NCBI GenBank assembly: GCA_030295235.1
Contig: AP026169.1
Span: forward strand, 744,001-808,000
Reading direction: 5' to 3'
Length of the DNA: 64,000 nt
Source: Fistulifera solaris
Taxonomy: Eukaryota > Bacillariophyta > Bacillariophyceae > Naviculales > Stauroneidaceae
Part shown: positions 21,787 through 33,802 of the stretch, in pieces
Layout: each line of letters starts with the position of its first letter
Position numbering within the stretch: position 1 is the stretch's first letter
The notes under the pieces: generated by a model
Told to the model about the DNA's origin: nothing
The model's input: only the letters and a program-made list of their open reading frames with translations
Database searches by the model: none
Position numbers and translations under genes: made by a program

Positions 21787-24700
21787 TTAATCTTCTCCAT
21801 TCTTTGCTTTACTACCAAGTGCAAGAATGTTTTTGAAAGCAAATTCAGATCCGCCTTGCTGTTGTTCTTGGGATCGGGCTCCTCCTCCGGCAGCTTTTGC
21901 AATACGAACAACGTCAACTGGGTTAGGATCCAACTTGTGCCTGTAAATAGAAGAGCTAAGTTTTTCCCATCTTCCAAACCATTCGTACAGAACTTTGACA
22001 AGAGCTTTCCACGCAACAGGCAACAGACCACCCTCTTCCGATAAGTGCTTCTCCATTCTTCCAAACATGGAACTGATCTTTTCTTTGAGAATGTCGCGAT
22101 TCGCTTCTTTCGTAAGCAAACGCACAAACTGATTCTTGGGAATATTTTTAGCAACTTCACTGTCTCCAACATTCTTCCGTAATTTCGATACCCTCGAAAA
22201 GAGATCGTGCAGAGCAGTGAACTCGCGTTTGATCATCCAACCTAAATACGCATCTGTGCTGTCTTTACATATGGTATTTGCCTTTGCAATTTGCTTTGCA
22301 AATAGCTCTTCCATGATTGGACCACGCTCTTTCATTGCCTGAGTGAAATAGTACGTGTTTTCCATCAACATAACGTTAGCACCATACTGTTTGTCAGTTG
22401 ATTCTCTGTTCGCGCATTCTCGCAAACTGTCCAACAAAGCAGATGCCATCTTTTGCATGTAATAGTTTATGACTTTGATTCCAGACAGATCAGGGTTAAA
22501 ATCTGCCGGGCGCCCTTCTCTGTAGCAATGCATCACGTGGTCCAAGAAGCATGGAAAACGCATGAAACTTGGAAAGACTCCAACTCGCTTTGCTGCAATC
22601 GGCACTCCATCGTTCGAGCGAATCCATTCGATCTGTTTTTCCACCCAATTGACCCATTGCTTATCCGCAGTCTTTCGAAGATCGAGAATGGTTGCACGGA
22701 CGTAAGCAAGCGACAGCGAATGGTCACCGCCTTTCTTTTCTCGGTCGATATAGTTATCCATGATCTCGTTCAAGTAGATCGACGAAATCAAACAAAGCAT
22801 CGGATCGGTTCTTGGTATCTGATCCGGTGGTAAGTTCCCCCTCCAATTCTGGCGACTGGATGCCGCACGTTCGACTGATGTAATATCTGAAATGCTGAGA
22901 GGCTTTATCCACAGCAAGCTTCGAGTTTTCGAAATTGCGTTTCTTCTCACGTCCGTCTTGATCCTTCGAACTGTTTCCGAAAAGGGCCGACGTGAAATAA
23001 GCTTCACGCGCAATGACGGGAAGAAGTTCCGTTAACGCTGCTTTAATGTCATTGGCATTCACACCTTGGTACTTGGTAGGTTCATTGGACGAGGGTGGGG
23101 GATAGTCCTTTAGATCTTTACCGATTCGGGTAAGGTACGCCAAATTCTTTCCCGGGAGAGCTTGAAAGTAACCCTTCATGCGTTTTTTCATCAAAATGCC
23201 CTCAGCTACCATTTCCGCATACGATTCTCTCAAAGCCGGTAGCATTTCAGGACTAAGAGCTGCAAGCACTTCGATTAGTTTTAGATAGCCCAATAAAGCC
23301 GACTGAAACTTCCTCTGGGTATCGCGAATCTTTCGAGCAATCTGCTCGAGAAGAGAAAAAGGTTAGATTATTTCGCAACAAAACATCCTTGCCCTTTGCA
23401 TAAACTTACGATAACGTGTGTATCATTCTTCGACACCTTTCCGTTATCACTTCCAGCAACAACTTCTGTTTTGAACTGTTCCATGACCGTTACAATAATT
23501 TGCGCCAGCTGCCTGCAAAACGTCATGGACAAGGTCGTTAATCCCTTCGCACGTTGGCTCACAGGTCGTAAGTGCATTCCACCTGTTTTACGAGGATATT
23601 CGATGGCCTCTTGGAGTGCTTTGCCTGCTTCGTAAATTTGCTCAACGCCGTGTTCGCTCTCCTCGACATCCACCATCCCATCCTCATCGTATACGAGATG
23701 CTGGGCGGGATTTTTCAGAACCTCTTCCAACTCTTCGTGGATATCTAGTCCTATCAGCAAGTGCCTGATTTCCGAGCCAAGCATTTCATAGGACTTCCAC
23801 TGTTGTTCCAACTGGCGGTTCTCCTCTTCAATGTCGGCACAATCATCAGTCAATGGTTTAATTGCTGCCGCTCGATCTTGAAGCCATTCCTCCATCTGCA
23901 ATAATTCTGTATCGAGTGACTCCAGCATTTTAAAGAGCGAAGCTAGGGCAAGTGCATCAACACTGTCTCTCGTATCGTCTTCTTCGGGCTGTCCACTCAT
24001 AAATGCCAGTTTGTGGCTTCGACCCGCCGCCTTCTCGTCTTCCCAAGCGATCAAACGACGACAAGTTTCTGCTTCTAGATCGCGCATGCGGCTCTGCAAC
24101 ATGAAACTCAATTGCTCGGCGATACTCCAAACTGCGGCTTGGTCCGTATCCAGGTCGATCGAGTTCAAGATTTCCTCAGCATCTTTGCGTTCCTCTTCCG
24201 ACTGGAAGAGCGTGATGCGAGTCGCAAAGTTGCCCATCATCAAGTCATATGCCATGTTATCAACTTCTTCCAAATCGACCTTCTCTTCGCTATTTAACTC
24301 GATTTTCTGCTGATGGTGCGTCCCTGCTTCAATCCCCAGCATAGCACGATGCCTTTCCAACAAAACAGGAAGAACTTCTGACTTTCGTAAGAACCCATTC
24401 ACCGTTGCCACATACTGTAGTTCGGCTCTGTCCAAGTTGCGAACGTTAAGCGGCGGAAGAAACGTTCGTTCCATACCGGCCGGAAGATGTTGCGCATTGT
24501 GTTCTACCACCGAGACACACAACATCGCGTGAATCTGCAGCAGCGACCAAATAAAGCGTTCTTTATCCATAGAACCTTCCGCTTCTTGGTATTCATTTTT
24601 GGCATCGGCGTGATCAAAGTCAATACGCAACGTATCGCCGTTCCGAAACGCCAATTGCACCACGGTCGAATGCAGATCTTGAACCGTAGTTAACTGATCC

Positions 24701-25956
24701 AGTCGTATCAACTTGCGGATATCAGGTGCAGTTCCGCTATGATGAAGCGTCATGAATACCAAGACGGGGAAAGAAGAAATCTCGTCTTCTGCTGGAGCCG
24801 CCGCAACAGTGGAGATGCCAGCTTCATCTCCCGGTGCACTCTCTTCTTGGGTCGAAGTATTCATCTTCGAGTCGGAGCTCGCTAACTGCGCAGTCTTGCT
24901 GTCATGCATCGAATCTGAGACCGACAGGTCTTCCGTTCCGTGGCCTTCCGGAGCAAACATTGCATCGTAATCATCACGCTCGGACACGTCTTCCATTTCA
25001 CGTGTGGCTTTTTTGCTTTCTTTTGCATAGAGCGGAGCCACCAAAGGCTTGTTGGTGGACCTTGCCACCAGCACATATCGCAACTTATTGCGTCCTTTTC
25101 CAGTCGTCCCTCCGTACAAGCCCAGCGAACGCTTGTGCGACTTGAAATTTCCGGGATACTGTAGGGCGGACATGGCGACAGCTTCCGTCCCCTGACTCTC
25201 GAACGATTCACAGCGGAAACACATGAGCGTTTCCTGCTGCATCGTTTCGGGATATCCTTCCATGACTGCGCCTCCAATCGAGTATCGATCGACTTTTAAG
25301 GGAGGAACGACCACACGCGCCGCGAAATTGGCGACGTGGGTCAAGTTCTTGGGATCGGTGATTCGTTCCACGGTGGCCCCAAATTGCGCATTCAGATTAC
25401 TATTTGCCGTCGCGGAAACACGATTGAACAGAAAGTTCCGATTCGGATCTTCTTCTTCCATCCCTCCCACATCAATCCTCGACAAGATGCGATTGAGACG
25501 ATTTGTCCCGGCCGATTTTTCAATGTGACGTGTTTTACTATTTGAAGGAGCACTCATCTGCACGGCATCATCCGCATTCTCGGAATCGTCATCATCATGA
25601 TGCATTCTGATTTTCCTATTCTCTAATTGCGTGGATTCATCATCATTTTGATTCTCGGAATCGTCTTCTCCATCCTTGCCGTAGACACGGTAGACCGGAC
25701 GTGCGACATTATCTAAATCAACTTGGTGACGCACCGCACGTTCTCGCGTCTTTTTCTCTCGATTACTTTTGGCTTTGTCGTCGTCGTCTTCATCTTCCTC
25801 GTCGTCATCGCGATCACGTCGACGCAGCCTTAATTTCGCGGGGAAATTGACCTTGAGATCAAAGCCGCCCGACTCCTTTTGTGCTCCTTCATCATCGTTG
25901 TCTTCGTTCCCGCGACCTTCTTGGCTTTTTCGAAAGATACCTCGAACGCCCTTCAT
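21787..25956 (-). CDS. SEC3: Exocyst complex subunit Sec3 (EXOC1), one frame break
   Basis: Exocyst subunit that marks sites of secretory-vesicle tethering at the plasma membrane. Exon 1 is 25956-23410 and exon 2 is 23341-21787, with a 68-nt phase-0 intron (gtaagt...gagcag); about 1365 aa, close to yeast Sec3. An acidic, disordered N-terminus (residues 1-170) precedes a Sec3-type PH region (KLRYVLVARS...FPVLVFMTLHHSG...LAFRNGDTLRIDF), the lipid-binding module. Then comes the Sec3 core: ESLDTELLQMEEWLQ, CADIEEENRQLEQQW (coiled coil) and long C-terminal helical rods. In exon 2 the frame changes at a five-C run (22837-22841); one G fewer or two more restores EGNLPPDQIPRTDPMLCLI. This looks like a sequence error, as both sides are conserved. 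It is the only exocyst gene in the window. Confidence 0.87.
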
Positions 25957-26384
25957 TTAATGTATTGCGAAAGAAACGAGTGATCGGAAGATTATCTAAT
26001 AACCATAGATAGATAGAAACTCTCAATGCAAGTACATACACGGCATCTTCGGAGCAGTCGGTTGAATTATTGCGAGGTGGAGCAGCAGCGTTGCGATCTT
26101 ATTCCGCCGTAATTAAAGGTCGAGTACCGCTTTTTCTTCAACGGAATTATTGCTCCACCTGTAAGACTTGAGTAAAACCTGTCTGAAGTCGTAGTGGTTT
26201 CGTTAATGGATTCGTATTTTGCCCCCAACAATAAAAAGCGTACCAGTACGTTTTCAGCATACTTTGTATAAAGAACATCGATCCACTTTCGCTATTCCAA
26301 CAAACCAGAACAATAGTTATCCTTCCATCTTTCCTTCGCGCAACACAGTTCAATAATCAAATCACGCATAAAATTATCATTCAA
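25957..26384. other. Divergent promoter region, Sec3 / membrane protein
   Basis: Between two divergent genes. The word ATTATTGC with GTGGAGCA is repeated in opposite orientation near 26065-26080 and 26143-26158, a possible stem. No gene seen. Confidence 0.4.
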
Positions 26385-27699
26385 ATGCCGACATTCGAAG
26401 CCGCCAGTCCAGCAGGAGAGTCAACAACCGAGTTTCTTCTTTACTCGGAAGAAGAAGGAGGAGGAGGAGGAGGAGGAGGGTTCGGAACTTCGACCTCCAC
26501 GGTGGAAGATGAGGCCTTCTCATCGCCAGTAGTGTATCGCGAAGATTTCAGCAATAGTCAGAGAGAACAGCTGTTATACGATGAAACGAATGGTTCTGTG
26601 AACCGCGTACGACTCACGAGTTCGGGGGAAGAGTTACACAGCCTTCGTCGCACGTTGCGAAGATCATTTTCACAACGACGAGCGTCCCATTTGAACGGAT
26701 TGAACTTTTTGAATGTAGTGACGTATGCGGCACACTTGTTCGTTTCCTACGGTATTGGGATTTGGGGATTGAATCATATACTGGAAACACGATGGGAAAT
26801 TATCATGAAATACGAAACTCTCGTCACTCCGGCGCACTGGGCGTATTACTTGTGGGCTCCTATTGTCATTATGGAAGGATTCTTTTCGTTGGCGCAGTTG
26901 CTTCCACATTATCGAGCAAGAAGTCTCATTCAAGGTACGTTTGGAAAGTGTAAGATGTGCCGCACTTGACACCTAATTGTGTCTCTAACATTCAAACATA
27001 CAGATGGCACATCCTTTTTCTTCTTTTACACTTTTGTGATTCAGACGGCTTGGACGTTCTTCTTTTCATTTCAACTTTTTATCTTGTCTTTCATTTCCGT
27101 CGTCGGTGCACTACTGTCACTCCTCTCATTATTGGCGTCGCAGCATAAATCACTACTTTCGGAGCGGCGACGAAACTTGGTCGAATACACACTCTTCCGT
27201 TGTCCCTTTTACTTGCATACCGGGTGGATGGCATTGATGACGCTCGATCACATGTGCTTGTTGGTGCGGCGATATGCACCGGAACACGTAGGGATGCAAG
27301 TGGCGGCGGATATACTGGCGCTGGCATTCATGTTCGCCGTCGCCATTGTGCCCTTGACACTGTCAACTCCCGTCTGCTGGCCACAACAAGATTTCATTAT
27401 TCCACTTGTTGTTATATGGTACGTCGGAGGGAACGCTTCTTGCTTTTGAGATCATGAAGCATCCTTACTCTCACGCAATTGGTTGTGTATCTGTTTTTAG
27501 GTCTTACATTGGCATTGCTTGGCATTTAGAAGACCCCAGCGAGACCATGATCGATATTTACGGTGAAGTTATTATTCACGCAGTCAAGTATGGATCGTAT
27601 TTCTTGGCAGCTGCAGCTAGTTGCGCTCTCGTACCGTGTGTTGTTGTTTGGGTGGCCCGTGAATTCTGTACGATTCGAATAGTTGAACTCGATGACTGA
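26385..27699 (+). CDS. Polytopic membrane protein, possibly TspO/MBR-related
   Basis: Three exons (26385-26934, 27004-27418, 27501-27699) with introns of 69 and 82 nt, both with gtacgt donors; about 387 aa. The first 100 residues are hydrophilic with a Glu/Gly run (EEEGGGGGGGG) and a basic patch before the membrane part. About seven to eight hydrophobic segments follow. The segment VTPAHWAYYLWAPIVIMEGFF resembles the TPAxWAFxIW signature of TspO/MBR-related proteins (tetrapyrrole- or sterol-binding), which is the only family hint. Alternatives are another small-molecule membrane protein family. Splice sites keep the frame and join hydrophobic helices sensibly. Location and substrate unknown. 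Confidence 0.6.
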
Positions 27700-27814
27700 A
27701 GAAATGGCCGACGAGAGCCGACGCTACACGCTGAACCACACAATGCTAATAGTCCAACGTTCGACAAAGACAGAACAAAACCATCTAAGGTTAATCATTT
27801 AATTGAAATAGCGT

Positions 27815-29225
27815 TCACAACTCCACTTTTCGATGTGGGTAGAGATCGCCCAGTTCCAAGCACCGTGATAATTCAAACTCGTCGGCCTGCTTTATCTTTC
27901 TTGCCTTCTCTTCTTCTGACGCCATTTTGAGAGTGTTTGCATTTAATTGCAACCTCTTTTTGTAGTTTCTTTGCTTTGTGCATTCTTCAATTAGATACTG
28001 CTCGTAGGCCACCTCGACCATTTGCTCCACTCGTCGTAATTGATAATTGTTCTGAGCATACGTTCGAGCGAAATTGGTGGTAACATAAAAAGGAATGTCG
28101 CGAACTTTTGTCGTTTGCGTCTTCATCAAATTCACAAATGGAGGTTTGCGCTAAAGACAAGTTGTCAGGAACGATGAACATTTGGGCCAATTTACAAGAA
28201 GACCAAGTCAGCGTTCGACTTACCACCAAATTGAAATGCTGACCCTCTCCGGGCATCCTTCCAGACATTGAGGCGCTAGAAGAGCCGTCAGATCGAAAGA
28301 AAGTTGAAAACAGTATCAAGAGGAGCGGCATAAATTGGAAAAGTGCTGAGAGGAAAGAAGCTTGTCGTTCTTCTCTTTCCTGTGGACGGGCTTGACGCCT
28401 TGGACCAGCATTCCGAAAAGGCATTCCTCCTGGACCAAAACCACTTGTGTAGACATGAAATCCTGGCCCTCCACGGTGCATACCAGGCATCCCTCCACCG
28501 AAAAACATGTTAAATATTTCTTCTGGCGAAACCTCCTGTCCTCTATGATGCATATTCATACCACCGCCCCTGGCAGCTCCACGATTGTCAGGGTCCTCAT
28601 CACCGTAACGGTCGTAAATTGTTCGCTTTTGTGGGTCCGACAAAGTTGCATACGCCAAGCCAACGGCTTTGAAAGCTTCATCCGCATTGGGTGCCGAATT
28701 TTTGTCTGGATGAACTTTGAGTGAAAGCTTGCGATAGGCCTTCTTGATTTCGGCTTCACTACATCCCTGGCTCAGTTTTAGAACACGATAATGAGCACCG
28801 CGTCCTCCTTCTTTTGATCGCAACACTTCCTCAACAATTTTGACCTGTTCTTCACTATACGCTCTCCCATTCGCCCCGTTCAAATTTTGCTCCGAGGTAC
28901 TTTGAGAAGGTCGGGAATCTGTGCTATTCGAATGCTGTGAAGTCCCGGTATTACCTGTCGTTGATGAAGAACTATTATTCGCTGATGAAGCCATTTGTGT
29001 CTTTGCGCTCGAAAGTAAAGCATCCACACCCGGAAGAGGATACAGCTGTAAACTCTTTTGTAAAAATTTGATAGCCCGCGGAAAGTCCCCTTGCTTCATT
29101 GCCGCAGCACCCACATCGCGACAGCGTTCAGCTTGTTCTTTGTTGACCTAAATGTTTAAGTGCCGTCAGCCAAAGGACAGTAAATGTTTGAAATATTTTT
29201 TTTTTAAAAATTGACTTACCTCCAT
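27815..29225 (-). CDS. ER-membrane J-protein (DNAJB12/14 type)
   Basis: Hsp40 co-chaperone anchored in the ER membrane; family members recruit Hsp70 for membrane-protein quality control. Three exons: a six-base first exon 29225-29220 (ATG GAG), 29147-28224 and 28150-27815, with introns of 72 and 73 nt; about 421 aa. The microexon is supported because it makes the family N-terminus ME-VNKEQAERCRDVGAAAMKQGDFPRAIKFLQKS. The J domain (HYRVLKLSQGCSEAEIKKAY, HPDK motif) begins near residue 120, followed by a Gly-rich stretch with GGGMPGMHRGG, a membrane segment (LSALFQFMPLLLILFSTFF) and the DUF1977 C-terminal domain (VRDIPFYVTTNFARTY). The Ser/Asn-rich linker before the J domain is low complexity. 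Confidence 0.9.
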
Positions 29226-29812
29226 AACTCAGCGGAAGAATACGAGAGGAAAAGTGAGGCGACTTGTAGGAAGCTTCGGCTTTCCAGTGCGACGCAAATT
29301 TCGCAATTGATCAGTTCGTTCGCTCGATGAAACTAATTCACAATGGCCATGCAATATCAAGGCAAAGAGCCGATGGTAAGGGAATAATTGAAGGCTGCAC
29401 GAACGAGGAAGAAAGTCTTTGCCCCATCGCGGCGGATCGAGAGAAAAAATCTCGTCCCTCGTCATCATTCGCTTGGCGAACGACAGACGAGAAATGGCGA
29501 AAAAAATACGGACTATCTCTTTCAAATTCCACCTACATTAAGACACCTATAGTCGAACCGTACTTAAAACAAATTTTTCATTCTCGTTAAATGCAGAACA
29601 TCGTAATGAAGCGCGCTCAAATAAAGAGTAAATTTGGCTTAAATTGTGTCTTCAGCAATGTGGATGAAAATAATTTGTACGAAAACACGAAACAAAATCG
29701 TTCGCCAAAATGGCGATCGCGGCACTTTTCTCACCATTTGCCGTTCTTCTTTCGCACGAGACAACCCGTTTTCGATTGTTATTGACAACAACAAAAAGAC
29801 AAGTGAAACAAG
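29226..29812. other. Divergent intergenic region
   Basis: Upstream of the J-protein gene (minus) and of the unknown 492-aa gene (plus). Contains an open frame (29525-29229, minus) with no domain, not called. No other element recognised. Confidence 0.45.
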
Positions 29813-31291
29813 ATGAATTCAAACATTAACAACAGTCACACTCGAAGCTTCGATGACGATTGGCAGAGCTTTTCCGAGAACGCCTTTTCAGCCGGTCAAG
29901 ACAACGTAGGACCGTCTTTGCCAGTGTCGTCGCCAACGAAAGCATCTTCTTCGGGTGTGATGGATTGCTCATTCACTCTACCGTCTCCGTCTAAAAGTCG
30001 CGCTTTTGGTGACGTGATGCAGCCAAATTGTATTGTTGATATCGCATCTATGAAAACAATAAATTCTTGCGATGCCTCGTTGACTTCAGCTATCCAGAGT
30101 GATATGGTGTCGACTACAGCGGCTTCGGATTGTGGGACCGAGACATCTTCTGTTGCTCATTTACGAGGATGGCTCAATGGCTTTGGAAAACAACATCAAG
30201 AGCATTATTCAAGAACTGCATGTGTAGGCAAGCCGCCCGCAAATGTTCCCTTAGAGAAACCTATTCGGCCCAAAGTACAACCATCAGTAGAAAAAGCTCC
30301 TACTCCACTTCCGTACACGGCCGCGTCAAGACTGGCCAAGAGAATAGAGCCGAAATCGGAGTCAGCCCTCAAAACTCGCGGGAAAACGGTTTGCTACAAC
30401 AAGCCTAGTATTTCCAAGGAAGACGTACAGGCAACAGATGAGGGATATGCATCGGTGGCCCAGCTGTCCGCCTGGTTGGCGAATGATCCTACCAAAACCA
30501 AAAAAGCCCGTCCCATTCGTCGAGGTGCAAACGTCATTGCAAAGTCCAAACAGTTTGATAAGGAGCTCGAGCATGTTGTCTTCGAAGAGAAGGTCGTTCA
30601 CCGAGCAAATGCAGCCAATCGCAAAGTGTGGCTAGAGAACCGCACGAGCATGAGTTCGGAAAAGACAGAAGAGACTGCTGTTGCCGGTTTTACTGCTATG
30701 AAGCCGTTTAATAGGAAGCCACAAGACACTTCACGAGATACCGAAGCTGACGATTCAGTAATGCTTATGAGTGTATCCGAGAAAAAGAAGTGGCTTTCAC
30801 ATGCCTTCGACAAGCAGAAATCTTCAATCCCAGTCAAAAAATGCCTAAAACGAGACACGAAGGAGGAGGCTTCATTGAGCAGCGCCAAGAAAATGTGGCG
30901 AACTAGTGACAATCCCCCGGAACAAACCTACGAGTCTTCGTTCTCGACGTCCGTTTCCTCGGAAGCAGCTGATGTAAGCGCTATTTTCCGAAACTCATCG
31001 GCCGAGTCTTGCACTGCCCACGAGGAGGAGCCTGGAGTAGATTTCCACGCTGCCCGTCGACTGCTCGTAGAACGTTCCAAAGCGAATGGTAATGATGTAG
31101 AAGTCGTTTCGAAAGTTCAGATACGAACCGCAAAGTTCGAAAAGCTCGAGAAAGAGTCTCGACGAGTGTCGGGTGCGCACACTCTGCTCAAATCATCGTG
31201 GGAGGAAGCAGAGGGCGGAAGGCGAAGCAGCTACGTGAAAAAGTACGTTCCGGATATCTGCCCAAAGAAGTCGTTTGATCAGCTTCCGTAG
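29813..31291 (+). CDS. Unknown protein with three W-L motifs
   Basis: Not recognised. The single exon gives 492 aa, hydrophilic, Ser/Lys-rich and probably largely disordered. Three related words are spaced along it: SVAHLRGWLNGFG (about residue 115), SVAQLSAWLAND (about 217) and SVSEKKKWLSHAFD (about 325), suggesting a short repeated helical binding motif of the form S-V-(A/S)-x-x-x-x-W-L. The C-terminal part (FHAARRLLVERSKANG, then KVQIRTAKFEKLEKESRR) is predicted helical and charged. No signal peptide or membrane segment. Codon use looks like that of neighbours and the frame is clean, so it is probably a real gene, perhaps a scaffold or cytoskeletal protein; no function is proposed. Confidence 0.65.
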   Translation: MNSNINNSHTRSFDDDWQSFSENAFSAGQDNVGPSLPVSSPTKASSSGVMDCSFTLPSPSKSRAFGDVMQPNCIVDIASMKTINSCDASLTSAIQSDMVSTTAASDCGTETSSVAHLRGWLNGFGKQHQEHYSRTACVGKPPANVPLEKPIRPKVQPSVEKAPTPLPYTAASRLAKRIEPKSESALKTRGKTVCYNKPSISKEDVQATDEGYASVAQLSAWLANDPTKTKKARPIRRGANVIAKSKQFDKELEHVVFEEKVVHRANAANRKVWLENRTSMSSEKTEETAVAGFTAMKPFNRKPQDTSRDTEADDSVMLMSVSEKKKWLSHAFDKQKSSIPVKKCLKRDTKEEASLSSAKKMWRTSDNPPEQTYESSFSTSVSSEAADVSAIFRNSSAESCTAHEEEPGVDFHAARRLLVERSKANGNDVEVVSKVQIRTAKFEKLEKESRRVSGAHTLLKSSWEEAEGGRRSSYVKKYVPDICPKKSFDQLP

Positions 31292-31442
31292 ACGAACACG
31301 GCAGACCAAGGAACCCCGCCGCTCCATGTATATTGCAGCCTACCACAGAACTAACTCATAAGAAATCAGCTTAGCGGGAAAATACCTCGAAATCAGACAA
31401 CAGAACTAGTTTTCAGTTTAAAAGATTGTTTTTTTGTATCAT

Positions 31443-32620
31443 TTAGCTCGCATTCTCCGAAGACTGTTTGTTGTTCTTCGACCGATAGACCGCATATTCC
31501 CAACCCTGCCACTCGTTTGGCAATACAGCACGACAATTCCCTATATTTGGAAACAAGGCCTGCCGGTTCTTCTGCATCAAGACTAGAAGCTCTGCTAAAA
31601 GGGGACCAACGACATTGCGAGTGGTTTCTATGCTATGCCGTTCGATCTGCAAAAGAACCGGTAATCGCACATACAGACGCAATAAATATTCGCACCCAAA
31701 GTAGTCGATCCAATTGGCGTCGTCTGGCACTGTCGCTTTAAATTCCTCAAATTGCGGACGTTCTTCGGGATACAAGAGCAAGGTAGGGAGAGCCTTTTGA
31801 AACAACAGTTCCAATTGTTCACAAAAAGTTTGTATATCTTCTGCGGTGGGTGCAGAGGGGGCAGTATTTTCCGAGACCTCGGCTTGTTTCGCGAGATATT
31901 TCAACTTTCGTTTCCGAAAATGAGTGAGTACTTTACGCACAGGTACCGGAGCTGGTAAGCAATGCACCATGCGGGCAGGCTTGGTGTATTTCATGGGAGA
32001 GTCGCGCCGATATTTACAGTCCCAGCCGCATCGAGTAATCTTTTCGTATTCATCGACTAGAACAGTCTTCAGAGTGAACGGCAATTCACAATAGTCCGAG
32101 TATAAGTATTTAAGATCGACACTTCTCGTACACGATGTATTGGAAAGTCTTCGTCTGGAGGTAAAAGGCTGTTCATTGCTCGATTTTCTTTTCTTATTTG
32201 TCTTTTCTGCCGAAGAAACCTTCTCTTCATTGTGCTGTGTTTGTTGTTGTTGATATTTGAGCCTGTTTTCCGGCGTATCCGGTTGTAACCAATCGCACGA
32301 AACCCACCGATCCCATCGAGCATTCCAACCTTGATAATGTACAAGAAATTCCCATTCGTCCGGAGAAAGAGCCCGAACCTTTCGTATGATGGCCTCGTAA
32401 AAGCCCCTTTCTCCGTTTTGTCGGCAGCGTAGACGCGCTGATCGATTTGAAACGGTGGCGTTGATTTACGAACGGCAGAGAAAGGTTCATCCATCTGGTC
32501 ATTATTGTTCTCTGCAATGCTCATTTCGTCTTCTTTGACACCGTCAAGTTCCATGGGAGCACCATTCGTGAGACCCAAAGACGTGGATGATGTTTCGGAG
32601 ACGGAGGAAGGCCCGTGCAT
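31443..32620 (-). CDS. MRG/chromodomain protein (MORF4L1 / EAF3-like), one frame break
   Basis: Chromatin reader of the MRG family, a subunit of NuA4-type acetyltransferase and Rpd3S-type deacetylase complexes in other eukaryotes. About 392 aa. The chromodomain is FQIDQRVYAADKTEKG followed by FYEAIIRKV, VHYQGWNARWDRWV, with the aromatic cage region typical of H3K36me readers. A basic linker precedes the MRG domain, which begins ELPFTLKTVLVDEYEKI and contains LPAPVPVRKVLTHF, LYPEERPQFEEF and YLLRLYVRLPVLL. The frame breaks at a four-C run (32404-32407): one more base changes KGAFTRPSY into KGGFYEAII, exactly where the chromodomain demands it. This is almost certainly a homopolymer miscall. The start at 32620 gives a Ser-rich acidic leader. 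Likely nuclear. Confidence 0.88.
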
Positions 32621-32829
32621 TGCTGAGTTGCTAAAGAAACTTCTTTACTTCAACAATGAACACGGAAACGCTTCGCGGCTGTTTACAACAACGGAACGAA
32701 GGATATTTCCTTTTTCAATTCACTCAAAGCGAAAGGAATGGGAAACAATATGATTACAGAAGCAATTGTTGCGTTCAAATACGCTGCTACGATCTACGAT
32801 TGTGTCGAAAAAATGCGGGTCGCAGAGCG

Positions 32830-32859
32830 TCGCGGATCATCGCGGATCATCGCGGATCG
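32830..32859. repeat. Three 10-bp tandem repeats
   Basis: TCGCGGATCA repeated three times (last base changed), just downstream of the small minus-strand gene at 32889. Function unknown. Confidence 0.8.
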
Positions 32860-32888
32860 CGCAAAACAGCGTATCCACGGCCAGACGC

Positions 32889-33197
32889 CTATAAACCTCG
32901 TCGTTTTCGCTTGGCCGCCTGATTGGCACGACGGGACCGACGCATATCCACAACGAACTGGAAGACGACCGGAAGTCGTGCTTCTTTCATTCGCGTCAGT
33001 TTCAGTCTCAACTTTTCTCGCAAAGCTTGCATGGGATCGTACATCCAGAAAGCATCATTGCCTTCGTCATGCTTCGAAGCGGGGTCGTTGCGAGGAGGAA
33101 ATCCGCGGGCCACGCCTGGAGATGAATTGTCGTCACTATCATTCATCGCCGTGATGGATTGAGATGACGAAGAGTAATGGAAGGCAGCGTACGTCAT
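32889..33197 (-). CDS. Small basic protein, unknown
   Basis: Not recognised. A 102-aa frame with a Ser/Asp-rich start and a strongly basic, helical second half: FWMYDPMQALREKLRLKLT, then VVFQFVVDMRRSRRANQAAK and KRKRRGL at the end. The composition (amphipathic helix plus basic tail) is not that of a random frame, which supports a real gene; an internal Met (MNDSDDN) could be the start. It lies upstream of and parallel to the MRG gene. The overlapping plus-strand frame of 138 aa has no such features and is rejected. Possibly a ribosome- or mitochondrion-associated small protein; this is a guess. Confidence 0.45.
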   Translation of the reverse strand: MTYAAFHYSSSSQSITAMNDSDDNSSPGVARGFPPRNDPASKHDEGNDAFWMYDPMQALREKLRLKLTRMKEARLPVVFQFVVDMRRSRRANQAAKRKRRGL

Positions 33198-33604
33198 GAT
33201 GAATACGAATGATCAAACGATCGGGTCAGTCGAAGGATTCGTGCAAAGATTTGAGGATTGGTGTGACCTGGTGCATTGTGTAGAAGCGATCCTTTTATAC
33301 CGTCTCTCCTTCAACAATGCGATCATGTCGGAACTGGTATTGTTTTAAGACAAGATTCAGTAGAAGGGGTGAAGCTGTGACTTTATTCTAGCAACAAGTG
33401 AAGAAAGTGTCTTGGCACTTGGCAACTGTGTTCGTTGTTTCGGCGTGCCACACGCGCGAGTGAATCACGAGTCACGAAAATCGCTCGCCAATTAATATCA
33501 TCATCTCATTTCATTAAAAAATTAAATGTGATGACCTTGTTTATAAACAAACTTGTTCAGTCTGATTGACACTTTTTAGCAAACAATAAGACTAGATCCA
33601 TTAT
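33198..33604. other. Intergenic, upstream of small basic gene
   Basis: No gene seen. A/T-rich stretch at about 33487-33560. Confidence 0.4.
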
Positions 33605-33802
33605 CCATTGCCAGGTATACTAACTCGCAACACAGAAAACAAAAAGCAAAATGATCAACACCAATTTTTCCCATTGCCAGGTATACTAACTCGCAACACA
33701 GAAAACAAAAAGCATAATGATCAACACCAATTTTTCCCATTGCCAGGTATACTAACTCGCAACACAGAAAACAAAAAGCAAAATGATCAACACCAATTTT
33801 TC
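33605..33802. repeat. 66-bp tandem repeat, three copies, abutting tRNA-Arg 3' end
   Basis: Three copies (starts 33605, 33671, 33737) with a period of 66; they differ at a single A/T position (AGCAAAATG or AGCATAATG). On the minus strand each copy carries T-runs (CATTTTGC, GCTTTTTG) that can end RNA polymerase III transcription. The last copy runs into the end of the tRNA gene, so the tRNA terminator region has been triplicated. Confidence 0.9.

Noticed and set aside
32738-33154. 138-aa plus-strand frame next to the MRG gene
   Set aside because: Overlaps the more protein-like minus-strand small gene and a 10-bp tandem repeat; no domain.
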